Positions 53,360-62,612 of a stretch of DNA of 64,000 nucleotides are shown here, piece after piece (within the stretch, counting starts at the first letter, position 1; each line of letters opens with the position of its first letter). A program made the position numbers and the translations under genes. The notes beneath the pieces are model-generated. The model made no database searches. It was not told the DNA's origin and worked only from the letters and a program-made list of their open reading frames with translations. The DNA is from an uncultured Myxococcales bacterium (lineage in GTDB: Bacteria; Myxococcota_A; UBA9042), in NCBI GenBank assembly GCA_903929795.1, contig CAIYWC010000185.1:23448-87447 (forward strand). The letters are read 5' to 3'.

Positions 53360-54367
53360 TCAGCCGTAGGAACGCACCGCGTTGATTACGGTCTGCACCG
53401 GGTGCTGAAACAGCAGGTTGAATTCCAGCATCGGCCCGACCGTGCAGCGCGAACACGGCGTGCTGCGGTCCCAGTCGCGTTGCCAGTCACCGTTCAGCAG
53501 ATTCACCGACGTCGTTTGGCCGCGCGCGAACGTGCACGGGAAGGCGTTGCCCATGGGGTCGATGAACAGGAAGCCGCGGCCGGCAACGCAGTGCGCGGCG
53601 GGGTCCGCCACCGAGGAAGCGCGGTAATCGGGCCACTGGGCCAACGTCTCCAGATAGCCGATCGAGCTTGCGACGGGTTCGCCTGCCGCTTTCAGCCGCA
53701 GCAGTCCGCGCCAGAACTGCCGAAGTTCGGCGTCCGTCGTGCCATCTGGCAGCGTACCGCGCGTGATGGGCGCGTCCAGGCACTGCATCTGAAAATGCAT
53801 CCGGATGCCCAGCGTCCGTGCCTGTGCCAGCAGCCGCCGCGCGTCCTCCAGCGTGCCATGGCGCACAACGCAGATGCCGACGACGGTCTTGCCCGTCGCG
53901 ACAAGCGCGCGAATCGCGTCGATCACCCCGCGCGACGAGCCCGCGCCGCGGTTGGCCTCGTGGGCCTCGCTTTCGCCGTCCAAGCTGGTGAGAATCAAGT
54001 CCGCCTGTTGCAGGACGCCGGGAAAGCGATGAAATAACGTAAGGTTGGAGCTGACGCTGATGAAGAAGCCGCGATCGCGCGCGAGCCCAATGACCTGGCC
54101 GATGTCGGTGCGGATCAGCGGTTCGCCGCCGACGAGCCCGAGGCGGCGGATGCCCATCGTCTTGAGCCGGTCGAACAGCTGCGCGACGCCGGCGAGATCG
54201 AGCTCGGGGCCGGCAAAGGACTGGAAATTACAGTAGGTGCAGCGCAGGTTGCAGCGGTCCGTGACGTTGAATGCCGCGGAAAACGGATGCGGCGCGCCGT
54301 CCAGCGCGTAAGCGAGATAGCTCGCGGCGTAGTGCGCGCCCATCTCCAGGCGGGTCCGGTCAAGCAT
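53360..54367 (-). CDS. Radical SAM protein with SPASM-like tail (type B, copy 1)
   Basis: A 335-residue radical-SAM enzyme. The cluster motif is CNLRCTYC (Cys39, 43, 46), followed by the SAM-binding GGEP in LVGGEPLIRTD. A C-terminal Cys set (HCVAGRGFLFIDPMGNAFPC and TPCSRCTVGPMLEFN) should bind an auxiliary Fe-S cluster as in SPASM/twitch proteins. It is clearly paralogous to the gene at 57775-58791 along its whole length. It overlaps the preceding type A gene by 8 nt, so both are translated together. The substrate is unknown, and there is no nearby small peptide gene that would point to RiPP maturation. Confidence 0.88.
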   Translation of the reverse strand: MLDRTRLEMGAHYAASYLAYALDGAPHPFSAAFNVTDRCNLRCTYCNFQSFAGPELDLAGVAQLFDRLKTMGIRRLGLVGGEPLIRTDIGQVIGLARDRGFFISVSSNLTLFHRFPGVLQQADLILTSLDGESEAHEANRGAGSSRGVIDAIRALVATGKTVVGICVVRHGTLEDARRLLAQARTLGIRMHFQMQCLDAPITRGTLPDGTTDAELRQFWRGLLRLKAAGEPVASSIGYLETLAQWPDYRASSVADPAAHCVAGRGFLFIDPMGNAFPCTFARGQTTSVNLLNGDWQRDWDRSTPCSRCTVGPMLEFNLLFQHPVQTVINAVRSYG

Positions 54368-55856
54368 CCGTGACCACCGGGGCCTTCTTTCGGGCTTTGT
54401 GCACGCGCGCGTCCTTCAACGCGAGCCGGCCAGCGCGCGGCTGCGCTTGTGCGCTTTCCTCGACGCCGCGCTCGCGCAGATGGCGAATCGTCATCTCGCT
54501 CAAGCGCTCGCGAATCACGGTCTCGCCGACCATTGACTGGCCCCATTTGTCGCACCGTCGGGCGAGGGTCTCGTCGTAGTTGAAGCGATCGCACGCCGTT
54601 GTGGACGCGATCGGGAGAATCGACCGGGGCGTGCGGGAGAGGTCGAAGCGGTGCCAAAAGACCGGCAGCACCTGCGCCGCGAGGCGGGCGAACGACGGCA
54701 GGCGCCCGAGACGCGCAGTTGCGACCGTGTCCACCGTCAGCGCTTGGAGGAGCTGCGTGGTCGTCAGCGGCTTGGCGGCCAAGCGCGCGTCCAGGCGGCG
54801 GTCGAGCGCGTCGCAATCGAAGAAGTGGTCAAACGAAACCCACTGCTCGCCCACGCGAAAGAGCCCGGTGAACTGCGAGTTCTCGCACAGCGGCAGCTTC
54901 AACAGCGCGGTCACAATCCCCATCAGTTTTTGCAGCACGTACGCGTGGCGGCGCTCGGTGTGCATCGGCAGCGCGGCGACAATCTCGTCCATCATGCGAT
55001 CGACCGAGACCACCGCGTCGGCGGTCATGTCGCGCGCACCGCCAACCGCAACCGCATTTTGAAACGCGATTGCGCGGACAAAATCGTTGGCCATGGCGTA
55101 ATCCATGATCGATCGCATCCGCGCGTGGCGTTCAGCAGCCGGCGCTTGGGCGCTGACCGGGTCAAACGTCAAACAGAGCGCCGTTGGCACCTTGTGTTTG
55201 CGCAAGTTTTCCAGAGCGGCAAGCTTGCGTTCGCGCACGTTCTTGACCGAGAACGCGGCGTAGCATTCCGGTGTAAAACCCTCAAATGTCATGCGCACTT
55301 CGCAGCGCCCGGCCGTGACCTCCACCAGCCGCTCCAGCGTCTCGGCCTTGGCGAGCGCCAGGCCATTGGTGCAGACGCGAAGCCGTTTTCCATGCGCGTG
55401 GGTGATGCGGGCGAATTCAAAAAACTGCGGATGGCTGAAGGGCTCGCCGCCGGCCAGTCCCACGCAGTCGCCGTCCCAGGCGCGCACTTCGGTCTCGAAC
55501 CGCGTCAAGTCGAATTTGCCGAAATAAGCGTGGGTGTTGGCTTCATTGAGGCAATAGCTGCAGCCCAAATTGCAGGCGTCGGTGATGAAAAAGTAGTTGT
55601 TCGCGGGCGGATTCGGCGGCGCGTCGTCCGGAAACAGCGCGTGGTAGGCCTTGTCAAACCGCTCAAAGGCCTCGCCGCCGCGCGACGTCAGGAAGCGGCG
55701 CTCGCCGTGCGTCGGGCAGCTGCGGACGAGGTAGACTTCCTCGCCCAAACGCTCGACGTGCGCCGTGACGTCGATGAGGCAGACGTCACAGATCGAGGCG
55801 AACGTTCGGCCCATCGTGAGTCCCGAGGACGCGAGTGGAGCAGCGTTCATGGCCAT
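54360..55856 (-). CDS. Radical SAM protein with Cys/His-rich N-terminus (type A, copy 1)
   Basis: A 498-residue enzyme. The N-terminus has a CxxC...CPxHG site (Cys23, Cys26, Cys47, His50). The radical-SAM cluster is CNLGCSYC (Cys95, 99, 102) with LAGGEPFSHPQ after it. Central segments VRMTFEGFTPECY and FQNAVAVGGARD, and a C-terminal TTACDRFNYDETLARRCDK, follow the order seen in archaeal tetraether-lipid-synthase-like (Tes/MJ0619) proteins. A second N-terminal Cys cluster known there is absent. That similarity is from memory of the family. ATGs at 55856 and 55850 are both possible. It is paralogous to the gene at 56047-57498. Confidence 0.85.
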   Translation of the reverse strand: MAMNAAPLASSGLTMGRTFASICDVCLIDVTAHVERLGEEVYLVRSCPTHGERRFLTSRGGEAFERFDKAYHALFPDDAPPNPPANNYFFITDACNLGCSYCLNEANTHAYFGKFDLTRFETEVRAWDGDCVGLAGGEPFSHPQFFEFARITHAHGKRLRVCTNGLALAKAETLERLVEVTAGRCEVRMTFEGFTPECYAAFSVKNVRERKLAALENLRKHKVPTALCLTFDPVSAQAPAAERHARMRSIMDYAMANDFVRAIAFQNAVAVGGARDMTADAVVSVDRMMDEIVAALPMHTERRHAYVLQKLMGIVTALLKLPLCENSQFTGLFRVGEQWVSFDHFFDCDALDRRLDARLAAKPLTTTQLLQALTVDTVATARLGRLPSFARLAAQVLPVFWHRFDLSRTPRSILPIASTTACDRFNYDETLARRCDKWGQSMVGETVIRERLSEMTIRHLRERGVEESAQAQPRAGRLALKDARVHKARKKAPVVTDA

Positions 55857-56046
55857 CGAGACCCCGAAAATGCGAAAGGCTTCTCACCATCGGTGCCGCG
55901 CAGTGACTTCCCCGCGCAACTCAGACGACTGGCCAGTCTGGCATTTGTTGTCGGGTGGATCAAGCCAAATTCAGCGCCCGGCCAGCAGAAGTGGCAGAGT
56001 GGCGCGGCGCCGCAACAGCATGAGCGTGCGGGCTGTCGGCGGCCGC

Positions 56047-57498
56047 TCACGGATTCGCAACCGTCGGCGGACGCTCGCGCAGATGCCGCAGCGACATCTC
56101 ACTGGCCAGCTCAGAGATGACCTTGCCGTTGACGTTCGTGAAGACTGTCTTGTCGCAGCGGCGGGCGACCGAGCCATCAAAATTGTAGCGGTCGCAGACG
56201 GTTGTCGACGCGATGGGCAAGATGGAGCGGGGAACCTTGGAGAGCTCGAACCCGCGCAGGAACACGGGCAGCACCTGCCAACCCAGGCGCAGTAACGCCG
56301 GCAACTGCCGAACCCGCACGGACAAGACCATGAGCGACGTCAGCAGGCGCACCAGCCCGACCCGGCTGGTCGGTGGAACCTTCAGCGCGGCATCGAGGCG
56401 GCGGTCGAGCGCGTCGCAATCGAACAGGTCGTTGAGCGTCAGCCACCGATCCCCGACGCGAAAAAGCGGGACGACCTGAATCTGTTCGCACAAGGGCACC
56501 TGAAGCGCAGCCGTGGCCAGCCCGAGCAACTTCTGACCGACGTAGACGTGGCGTCGCTCGATGGGCACCGGCAACGCGGCGACGATGTCGTCCATTGAGC
56601 GGTCGACCGACGACAGATCGGACGAATCGATGTCCTTGGCACCGCCAATCGCCGCCGCGACCTGAAAGGCGACGGCATGGACGAACGGGTGTTCAGCGGC
56701 GTAATCAATGAGTGCACGAATCGACCGCGCGCGCTCGTGCGGCGGCCGCTTGGTCTGCCCCGGCTCAAGTGTCGCGTGCAGGGCAACGGAGACGTCATGC
56801 TTGACGATGTTCTTGAGCGCCGCGACTTTGCGCTCATGGGCCCGCCCAACCGGCAGATGGTCGTACAGCTCAGGCGTGAACCCTTCAAAAGTCATGTGGA
56901 TTTCGCAGTCGCCGCCCGTCACTGCGACCAATCGCTCGACCTTCTTTTCGTCCGCCAGCGCCAAGCCGTTGGTGAAAATCACGACGCGTTTCTGGTGCCG
57001 GTGCGCCGCTGCGGCGAACTCATCCCACCGGCGATGGGAGAAAGGCTCGCCGCCAATGAGGCTGATGCGATCGCCGTGCCACTCGGCCAAGTCCGCTTCA
57101 AAGCGTTGGAGGTCGTATTCGCCGAAATACTCGTGAACGTTCGCCTCGTTCAGGCAATACGTGCAGCCAAGGTTGCAAGCGTTCGTGATGAAGAAAAACC
57201 GCTGTACCGGCGGCGTGACCGGCTGGCCATCGGGAAACAGCGCGTGATAGGCGCGGTCGAAGCGCTCGTAGTCATCGCCGTTGTGCGAGACCAGGACGTC
57301 GCGCTCGCCGTGGTCCGGGCACGTGCGGCGGTAGTAGACGTCATTGCCGCGGCGCATGACCCGGCCGGGTGCGTCCTGCAGGCAGATGTCGCAGATGGAA
57401 TCGAAGGTCCGGGGGGCGAGCTGCGGGGCGGCAACTGCGTGGGTGGCGCGACGGTGGTCCGCCGTGAACTGTGTGACGTGTTCTGCTGTATCCACCAC
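56047..57498 (-). CDS. Radical SAM protein with Cys/His-rich N-terminus (type A, copy 2)
   Basis: About 483 residues if the GTG at 57498 is the start, which matches the paralogue's N-terminal length; longer frames upstream are Arg-rich and unlikely. The order repeats that of copy 1: CDIC (Cys36, 39) and CPDHG (Cys60), the radical-SAM motif CNLGCTYC (Cys108, 112, 115), LIGGEPFSHRRW, IHMTFEGFTPELY, FQVAAAIGGAKD, and a C-terminal TTVCDRYNFDGSVARRCDK. It is divergent from the type B copy 2 gene, so this pair is organised differently from copy 1. Two such enzymes in one locus suggest successive or alternative steps on similar substrates. Confidence 0.83.
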   Translation of the reverse strand: MVDTAEHVTQFTADHRRATHAVAAPQLAPRTFDSICDICLQDAPGRVMRRGNDVYYRRTCPDHGERDVLVSHNGDDYERFDRAYHALFPDGQPVTPPVQRFFFITNACNLGCTYCLNEANVHEYFGEYDLQRFEADLAEWHGDRISLIGGEPFSHRRWDEFAAAAHRHQKRVVIFTNGLALADEKKVERLVAVTGGDCEIHMTFEGFTPELYDHLPVGRAHERKVAALKNIVKHDVSVALHATLEPGQTKRPPHERARSIRALIDYAAEHPFVHAVAFQVAAAIGGAKDIDSSDLSSVDRSMDDIVAALPVPIERRHVYVGQKLLGLATAALQVPLCEQIQVVPLFRVGDRWLTLNDLFDCDALDRRLDAALKVPPTSRVGLVRLLTSLMVLSVRVRQLPALLRLGWQVLPVFLRGFELSKVPRSILPIASTTVCDRYNFDGSVARRCDKTVFTNVNGKVISELASEMSLRHLRERPPTVANP

Positions 57499-57774
57499 GC
57501 GCGACCCCGCCTCGACCGGCCCGGGGCGGATCCGCCGCCAATCCACGCCGCCAAGGCCAGTCTGAACTCGCGGTGGGTGGGCGTCAAGCGCGAGACGGGC
57601 GGCGCTGGCAGGCCGGCGCGACGCGGTTGGCCGACCGTGAATTCGGCGGGACAATCGACGCTGACTGCGCAGATAACCTGTGTTGGCGCGCCCCTAGCCG
57701 ATCGGCGCTTGACGCGACCGGAAGCGGAAGGCACATTGCCAGAGCGGGCTGTGGCCGCAGCCATCAGGAACAGC

Positions 57775-58791
57775 ATGAATCCGCTCGACGTGGCCCGACT
57801 GGGCGCGGCCTATGCCACGAGTCTCGCTGCGTACGCCGTGGGTGGTACGCCGCGGCCGTTTTCCGCCTCGTTTTCCGTGACGGACCGCTGCAACCTCCGC
57901 TGCGCGTACTGCAATTTCCCCAACCTCGCCGACCGCGAGCTGACCACGGCCGAGATCGGGACCCTGTTCGAGCGGTTGTGGCGGATGGGAATTCGGCGCT
58001 TGGGCATTGTCGGCGGCGAGCCCATGGTGCGCAAGGATTTGCCAGCGATTTTACAACTAGCTAAACAGAAAGGCTTTTTTCTGACGGTCAACTCCAACCT
58101 GACCCTCTTCGACCGCGTGCCGGATGCGCTTGGGGCTGCCGACCTGATCCTGACGAGCCTGGACGGCGACGGCTCCCAGGCAGAGCACGAGCGCGAGCGC
58201 GGCGACGGCAGCCATGACGGCGTCCTCGCGGCGATTGAAACGCTTGTGCGGCGCGGACAGCGCGTCGTGGCCATCAGCGTCGTCCGGGACGCCGATGTGG
58301 ACGTGGCCAAGCGGCTGCTCGAGCGCGCAGCCAAGTTGGGGATTGGCATACACTTTCAGGCGCAATGCGTCGATGCGCCGGTCGTGCGTGGCGCGCTTCC
58401 GCCGGGCCTTGTCAACGCGCACATGCGCCATTTCTGGCAGGAGCTGGAGGCGCTGCGCCGTGAAGGCGCCGCTATCGCCAGCAGCGGTGACTACTTGCAA
58501 GCCCTCGCGCGCTGGCCGGATTTTCGCCAATCGGCGCGCTTGGTGGCCGGTGAGCGCTGCGCTGCGGGGCGCGGCTTCCTGTTCATCGACCCCGTCGGCC
58601 GCGGCTGGCCGTGTGCCTACACGCGCGGTGTCGCGGGTTCCGTTGACCTGCTCGCCGACAGTTGGGCCGAATCCTGGAGCCGCGAGACGCCCTGCAACAC
58701 GTGCTCGGTGGGACCGATGCTGGAGTTCAACGTGCTGTTCAAGCGGCCGCTTTCTGCGGCGAGCAACGCCCTCGCGAGCTATCTGCTCTGA
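57775..58791 (+). CDS. Radical SAM protein with SPASM-like tail (type B, copy 2)
   Basis: A 338-residue paralogue of the gene at 53360-54367. CNLRCAYC (Cys39, 43, 46) and IVGGEPMVRKD form the radical-SAM core, DLILTSLDGDGS matches the paralogue, and the tail has RCAAGRGFLFIDPVGRGWPC and TPCNTCSVGPMLEFN for an auxiliary cluster. AGGA stands before the ATG at 57775. It is divergent from type A copy 2 and converges with the UbiA-family gene after 45 nt. Sequence similarity to copy 1 is clear, but the differences are spread evenly, which argues for an old duplication. Confidence 0.87.
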   Translation: MNPLDVARLGAAYATSLAAYAVGGTPRPFSASFSVTDRCNLRCAYCNFPNLADRELTTAEIGTLFERLWRMGIRRLGIVGGEPMVRKDLPAILQLAKQKGFFLTVNSNLTLFDRVPDALGAADLILTSLDGDGSQAEHERERGDGSHDGVLAAIETLVRRGQRVVAISVVRDADVDVAKRLLERAAKLGIGIHFQAQCVDAPVVRGALPPGLVNAHMRHFWQELEALRREGAAIASSGDYLQALARWPDFRQSARLVAGERCAAGRGFLFIDPVGRGWPCAYTRGVAGSVDLLADSWAESWSRETPCNTCSVGPMLEFNVLFKRPLSAASNALASYLL

Positions 58792-58836
58792 CGCAACGGC
58801 CGTCGGGGCCAGTCGAGCCTGGCGCTGCGCTCGACC

Positions 58837-59730
58837 TCAATGGCCGCGCAGCTGCAAGAGTACCGACAACCACACGACGGCGAACGCCGCCTTGGCCACC
58901 AGCCATGCAGCTGCCGGACCGCGCACGGCGAGTGCGGCAGCCATGGGTCCGAGACCGCACAAGGCGATGGCCGGCCCGGTGATCGGCCAGGCCCAGGACG
59001 TCAACGCGATGGAGAGGCCGCTGATGCAGGCAAGGCTCAGGGGGACCGAACGCGCGCCTGTGGTCAGGATTCCCGCGCGGCGGTCAACCTTGCGGTCCAG
59101 CAAGGTCTGGAAAACGTGACTGCTGGCGGTCATCAACACGACGCCCAGCACGAGCTGCGGGCGATCCGTCAGCATGCCGGCAAATAGGCCGCCCCACACA
59201 CCGACCGCCACGAAGTCAAGCACGGGGACCGGCTTGAACCAGCGCGAATACGCGGCGTTGCAAGCCATCACCGCGAGGGCGAAGACACCGGAGCGAGGCC
59301 CCATCGCCGCCGTCGTGAGCAGCGCCGAGAGCAGCGCCAAGGCCGCCGACGCGCCGTGGAAAAAACCGGCGTGCCCCACGAGCAGCTTGGACAGGCGCGC
59401 GTCTTTGCGGGGATTGTCGAGGTCGGCACGCGCATCGGTCATGTCGTTGTGCGCATACATCTGCACCATGACAAGCAGACAGCAGGCCATGTCCACGACC
59501 GCAGGCAGCGGCGCTGCGCCGCTAAACCACAGCAGCGAGGCCGCGATCCCCAGGAGTGCGCCCTCGCCGGTCCGGATGCGCAGGAACAACGGCGCGAGCA
59601 GGCCATACGCTGCAGAGGCCACGCCAAGCTGCAGATCCGGCGCGCGCGCTTCGGGCGGCGCTACGTTGCTTTGGGCCATTGCCGACGCGGGAGCTTGGGG
59701 TGGCGCTGGTTGCGTATCACCTCGGCTCAT
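58837..59730 (-). CDS. UbiA-family prenyltransferase
   Basis: A 297-residue integral membrane protein. The first Asp-rich motif is NDMTDARAD (NDxxDxxxD, residues 95-103), and the second is LLDRKVDRRAG further on, with KPVPVLDFVA between. Several hydrophobic helices surround them. The UbiA superfamily moves prenyl groups from diphosphates to acceptors such as quinone precursors or glycerol phosphates. Its ATG overlaps the stop of the cupin gene (ATGA), so it is the last gene of a three-gene operon. The acceptor cannot be deduced from sequence. Confidence 0.85.
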   Translation of the reverse strand: MSRGDTQPAPPQAPASAMAQSNVAPPEARAPDLQLGVASAAYGLLAPLFLRIRTGEGALLGIAASLLWFSGAAPLPAVVDMACCLLVMVQMYAHNDMTDARADLDNPRKDARLSKLLVGHAGFFHGASAALALLSALLTTAAMGPRSGVFALAVMACNAAYSRWFKPVPVLDFVAVGVWGGLFAGMLTDRPQLVLGVVLMTASSHVFQTLLDRKVDRRAGILTTGARSVPLSLACISGLSIALTSWAWPITGPAIALCGLGPMAAALAVRGPAAAWLVAKAAFAVVWLSVLLQLRGH

Positions 59731-60536
59731 TTCCACTCCCGTCGGTACAAACCGCGCAAGCCCTTGTACGACTGGGCTGCCCGCCACGCCGCGGCGATGA
59801 CGCGATTGCCCCACCAGAAGTTGACGGCGAGGCTCGTGTCAAGCGAGCGCACGTGGTGCCACCAGCCCGGCGGAATGTACATCGCCTCGCCGGGGCCAAT
59901 GATGCCGCGTACCGGACGCGCCCGTTGCGCAGACCGGAACGCCTCGAAGTCGGGATTCTCCGGGTCAAATCGCGAGAAGTTGGGCATCTTGGACGTGGGG
60001 GCGTTCGGGTAGACGTGCAGACCGTCCAGCGGCGGGTACAGCAGCACGCGGCGATGCCCAAACGCCAACTGCAGGAAATTGCGCGGCATGTCCCAATGCA
60101 GTGGCGTCACGGTGCCGGGAGCCGCCAGCCACACGCGGGACCGCAAGAAGGGCGCATCGGCACAGTACACGGGGGGCGGCATGTTGTCCGTGAAAGCCGC
60201 TGGCATCTCCGTCAGCGGCACCGAGACGTGCCAGCCGGGATCGGCGCCGTCCGCGAGCGCGCGCGTGACCTCGTCCAGCCGAATGCGTTGGAAGTGCACG
60301 CCGGCCTCGGGACTCGTCCGCAGGTTGCCGCCGTCAGTCCGCAGCGCCGAAACCTCGCGATCACCCAACGCCGCGAGCAGGCGCTCCATGGTCCAGAAAT
60401 TGCCGTCCGCGACGCGTATCACCACAGGCTTGCCCGGCCGCAGGTACTGCCGCACGAAGTCCGCGCGCGACAGCGTATCCACGCGCGGGATTTCTTCGAT
60501 GGCCTGATCGGCTAATGGGTCTGCGACGCACTTCAT
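59727..60536 (-). CDS. Cupin/JmjC-like Fe(II)-2OG-type oxygenase
   Basis: A 269-residue protein of the cupin_8/JmjC group. Metal ligands are probably His147 and Asp149 in PLHWDMPRN and His227 in PPGWWHHVRS, the usual HxD...H facial triad. Supporting pieces are PVVIRVADGNFWTMERL and RVLLYPPLDGLHVYP. The family hydroxylates proteins or small molecules. The ATG at 60536 overlaps the stop of the upstream membrane protein gene, so translation is coupled at both ends. It is a plausible tailoring enzyme of the locus. Confidence 0.85.
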   Translation of the reverse strand: MKCVADPLADQAIEEIPRVDTLSRADFVRQYLRPGKPVVIRVADGNFWTMERLLAALGDREVSALRTDGGNLRTSPEAGVHFQRIRLDEVTRALADGADPGWHVSVPLTEMPAAFTDNMPPPVYCADAPFLRSRVWLAAPGTVTPLHWDMPRNFLQLAFGHRRVLLYPPLDGLHVYPNAPTSKMPNFSRFDPENPDFEAFRSAQRARPVRGIIGPGEAMYIPPGWWHHVRSLDTSLAVNFWWGNRVIAAAWRAAQSYKGLRGLYRREWK

Positions 60537-62191
60537 TGAAACTCCATGATATCGATCTGACCCATACGCGCCACGACGCGCAGGTGCGGCGCCCAGGCAT
60601 CGTGATTCAGCGTGCGCCACAGGCGTGGATCTTTCCGGAACACGAACATGCTGCCCTTGGGTACTTTAGCGATGTCAAGGTCGTTTGAAAATATCCCACT
60701 TTCCGAGGCGGGCCATGCCGCCAACACCGCTTGCCGCTGGCCGTTGTTCGGGTTGGTCAGCCTGGAGAGGACCACCTTGACATCTTCCTGATAAAGCAGG
60801 TGGACTTTGGCCTGAGCGGCCGCACCGCCCAGCCGCCCGACCTTCAGCGAGAGCAGGTGCATGTTGGTGTACACGTCCACCCCGTCGGCCGGGTGGCCGT
60901 GATCGACAAGCCACGTGGCCGCTTCGCCTGTCCGCTGGTGTTCCGCTGCGTTGGCGTCGAGCGGCGCCAGGACCCAGGCCGAGGGCAGCGCCAGTTGGCA
61001 CACGAGCAGCGTCATGACCTTGCGCGCGTTCACTGTGACCGCCAGGGCAAGGCCGACCAAGCTGACGGTCAGCCAGATGAGCGTGGGGACGGGCAGTCCG
61101 CGGGGATCCGTCCACGGCAGCACCGCCGCGAGAACAGCCGTCGCTGCGAGTCCGAGGCGTGCCGGATCGCGAAACGCGGCGACCGATGGACGTGACTCGG
61201 CGTCATGCAGCCAGCGCGCAGTCCCAATCGCGAGCATGGGCAGAATGACCACGAAATAGCGCGCGCCCCGGCCATTGAACAGGCCGATGAACGGGAAGAT
61301 ATTGAGGAGCACAAACAGGATCACGGCGTAGCGCGCAAGCACGCGGTAGGGCCCCGGGCCTTCACGCGCCGTGCCCCAAAAGGCCATCGGCGCAAGTGGG
61401 CTGAAGGCGACCATTTCGCGAATCACACTCGCCGGATTCGTGCTGGCGCGATCCATCTGCATGTCGGCACCGTTGGGCCCCCAGGCGCCCTGCGGAGGGT
61501 GCGGCGGGAAGTGTAGCCACCAGATTGGGTCGAAATGGTACACCGCCCCGGACACCACGTAGACCAGGCTGAACGTGCAAACCGCGGCGGCGAATCGCCA
61601 ATGGCGCTCCGTCACGAGCATGTACACGGTGACCATCGCGGTCAGCAGGCCGAGTTCGATCCGCACCAGCGGCAGGATCCCGAGGACCAGCGCAGCCGGC
61701 AGCCACTTCCGACGCACCAGCCACAGCCAAGCGAAGAGCGCGACGCCCAGTTGGCCTTCGCAGATCGAATTGCCCCCTTGCGCGGAAATCAACGCCGCAG
61801 AACAGGTCGCGGAAATCAGGGCAGGGAGATGCACCGGTCGCACCTTTAGCTCGCGCGCGAGCCCCGACAGCAGCGGCAGCGTCAGGGCGGAAGCCGCGAG
61901 ATGCGCCATCAAGAAGGCGTTCTGGCCGGCCATTGCCGGCAAAGCGTACAGCGCGGCAGCGACCGGCCTGGCCCGCAGACAGAAGAACGTGGCCACCGGC
62001 GCGCGAAACAACGCGGTGGCCCCGGACCACAGACCCATGCCTTCGTCCGTCCAGGCGTTGCCGGTATGGATTTGCCACGCGCCACGCGCACAGAACGCCG
62101 CCACGATCAACCACAGCCCCCAGCGCCGCGAGAGCAGGGACTGGAGGGCGTCGTTGACCGTCCGCAGCGGGTCCGGGTGCGTAGGCAGCAT
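60533..62191 (-). CDS. Multi-pass GT-C-like glycosyltransferase-type membrane protein
   Basis: A 552-residue membrane protein with about ten hydrophobic helices and a C-terminal soluble part (about 430-552). Near the first extracytoplasmic loop it has WTDEGM (Asp49, Glu50), the acidic pair typical of GT-C enzymes that use lipid-linked sugar donors. A conserved-looking NGRGARYFVVILPM follows later. The ATG at 62191 directly precedes the first part of the protein, and an upstream alternative adds 15 residues. It is the first gene of the operon with the cupin and UbiA-type genes. A sugar or phospholipid-type transfer role is inferred only from the GT-C pattern. Confidence 0.65.
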   Translation of the reverse strand: MLPTHPDPLRTVNDALQSLLSRRWGLWLIVAAFCARGAWQIHTGNAWTDEGMGLWSGATALFRAPVATFFCLRARPVAAALYALPAMAGQNAFLMAHLAASALTLPLLSGLARELKVRPVHLPALISATCSAALISAQGGNSICEGQLGVALFAWLWLVRRKWLPAALVLGILPLVRIELGLLTAMVTVYMLVTERHWRFAAAVCTFSLVYVVSGAVYHFDPIWWLHFPPHPPQGAWGPNGADMQMDRASTNPASVIREMVAFSPLAPMAFWGTAREGPGPYRVLARYAVILFVLLNIFPFIGLFNGRGARYFVVILPMLAIGTARWLHDAESRPSVAAFRDPARLGLAATAVLAAVLPWTDPRGLPVPTLIWLTVSLVGLALAVTVNARKVMTLLVCQLALPSAWVLAPLDANAAEHQRTGEAATWLVDHGHPADGVDVYTNMHLLSLKVGRLGGAAAQAKVHLLYQEDVKVVLSRLTNPNNGQRQAVLAAWPASESGIFSNDLDIAKVPKGSMFVFRKDPRLWRTLNHDAWAPHLRVVARMGQIDIMEFQ

Positions 62192-62460
62192 AGGCGTCAC
62201 TTCAATTGTCGTGTGTGCTGATGTTGGCCGCGGCACGGATCATCACCGCTCCCCGAGGCCAGCGTACCACGTAAGCCGCTGCGGCGCCACGTCCAGACCG
62301 ACTTGCCGCGGGCCGAACTGCGCCTGTTTTCGCAGCAAGTCCCGCACAAACCCGGGCCACTTCGCCCAGACATCGCGGCGCCAAAGTCGCGGTTGCTCGC
62401 CTCGGTCCGCGGCACGTGAGCCCGGCGGGCGTGCAATGGACGGGCCTCGTCCAGCGGCGA

Positions 62461-62498
62461 CTCCCACGGCCGCTGGGAGCCCACCCGATGTGGGTGGG
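62461..62498 (+). other. Two tandem hairpins upstream of pstC
   Basis: The arms ctccca/tgggag (62461-62466 with 62474-62479) and cccaccc/gggtggg (62480-62486 with 62492-62498) form two perfect stems one after the other. Their overlap-free spacing would allow a leader structure, but no attenuator peptide or T-run is seen. Confidence 0.4.
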
Positions 62499-62612
62499 AA
62501 CCGCCAGGATGTTCGCGCCTCACCGATTTCTGCCGCGGCTCCCGGCAAAATGTCACACGCGCTGCATTCGGTTTGCGGCCACGGCGTGGCCAATCCCGCA
62601 ACCGTTTCCCGC

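Noticed and set aside
55857..56046. Spacer between the two type A radical SAM genes as a regulatory or gene-bearing region
   Set aside because: No repeat, palindrome, small gene or terminator could be supported there.
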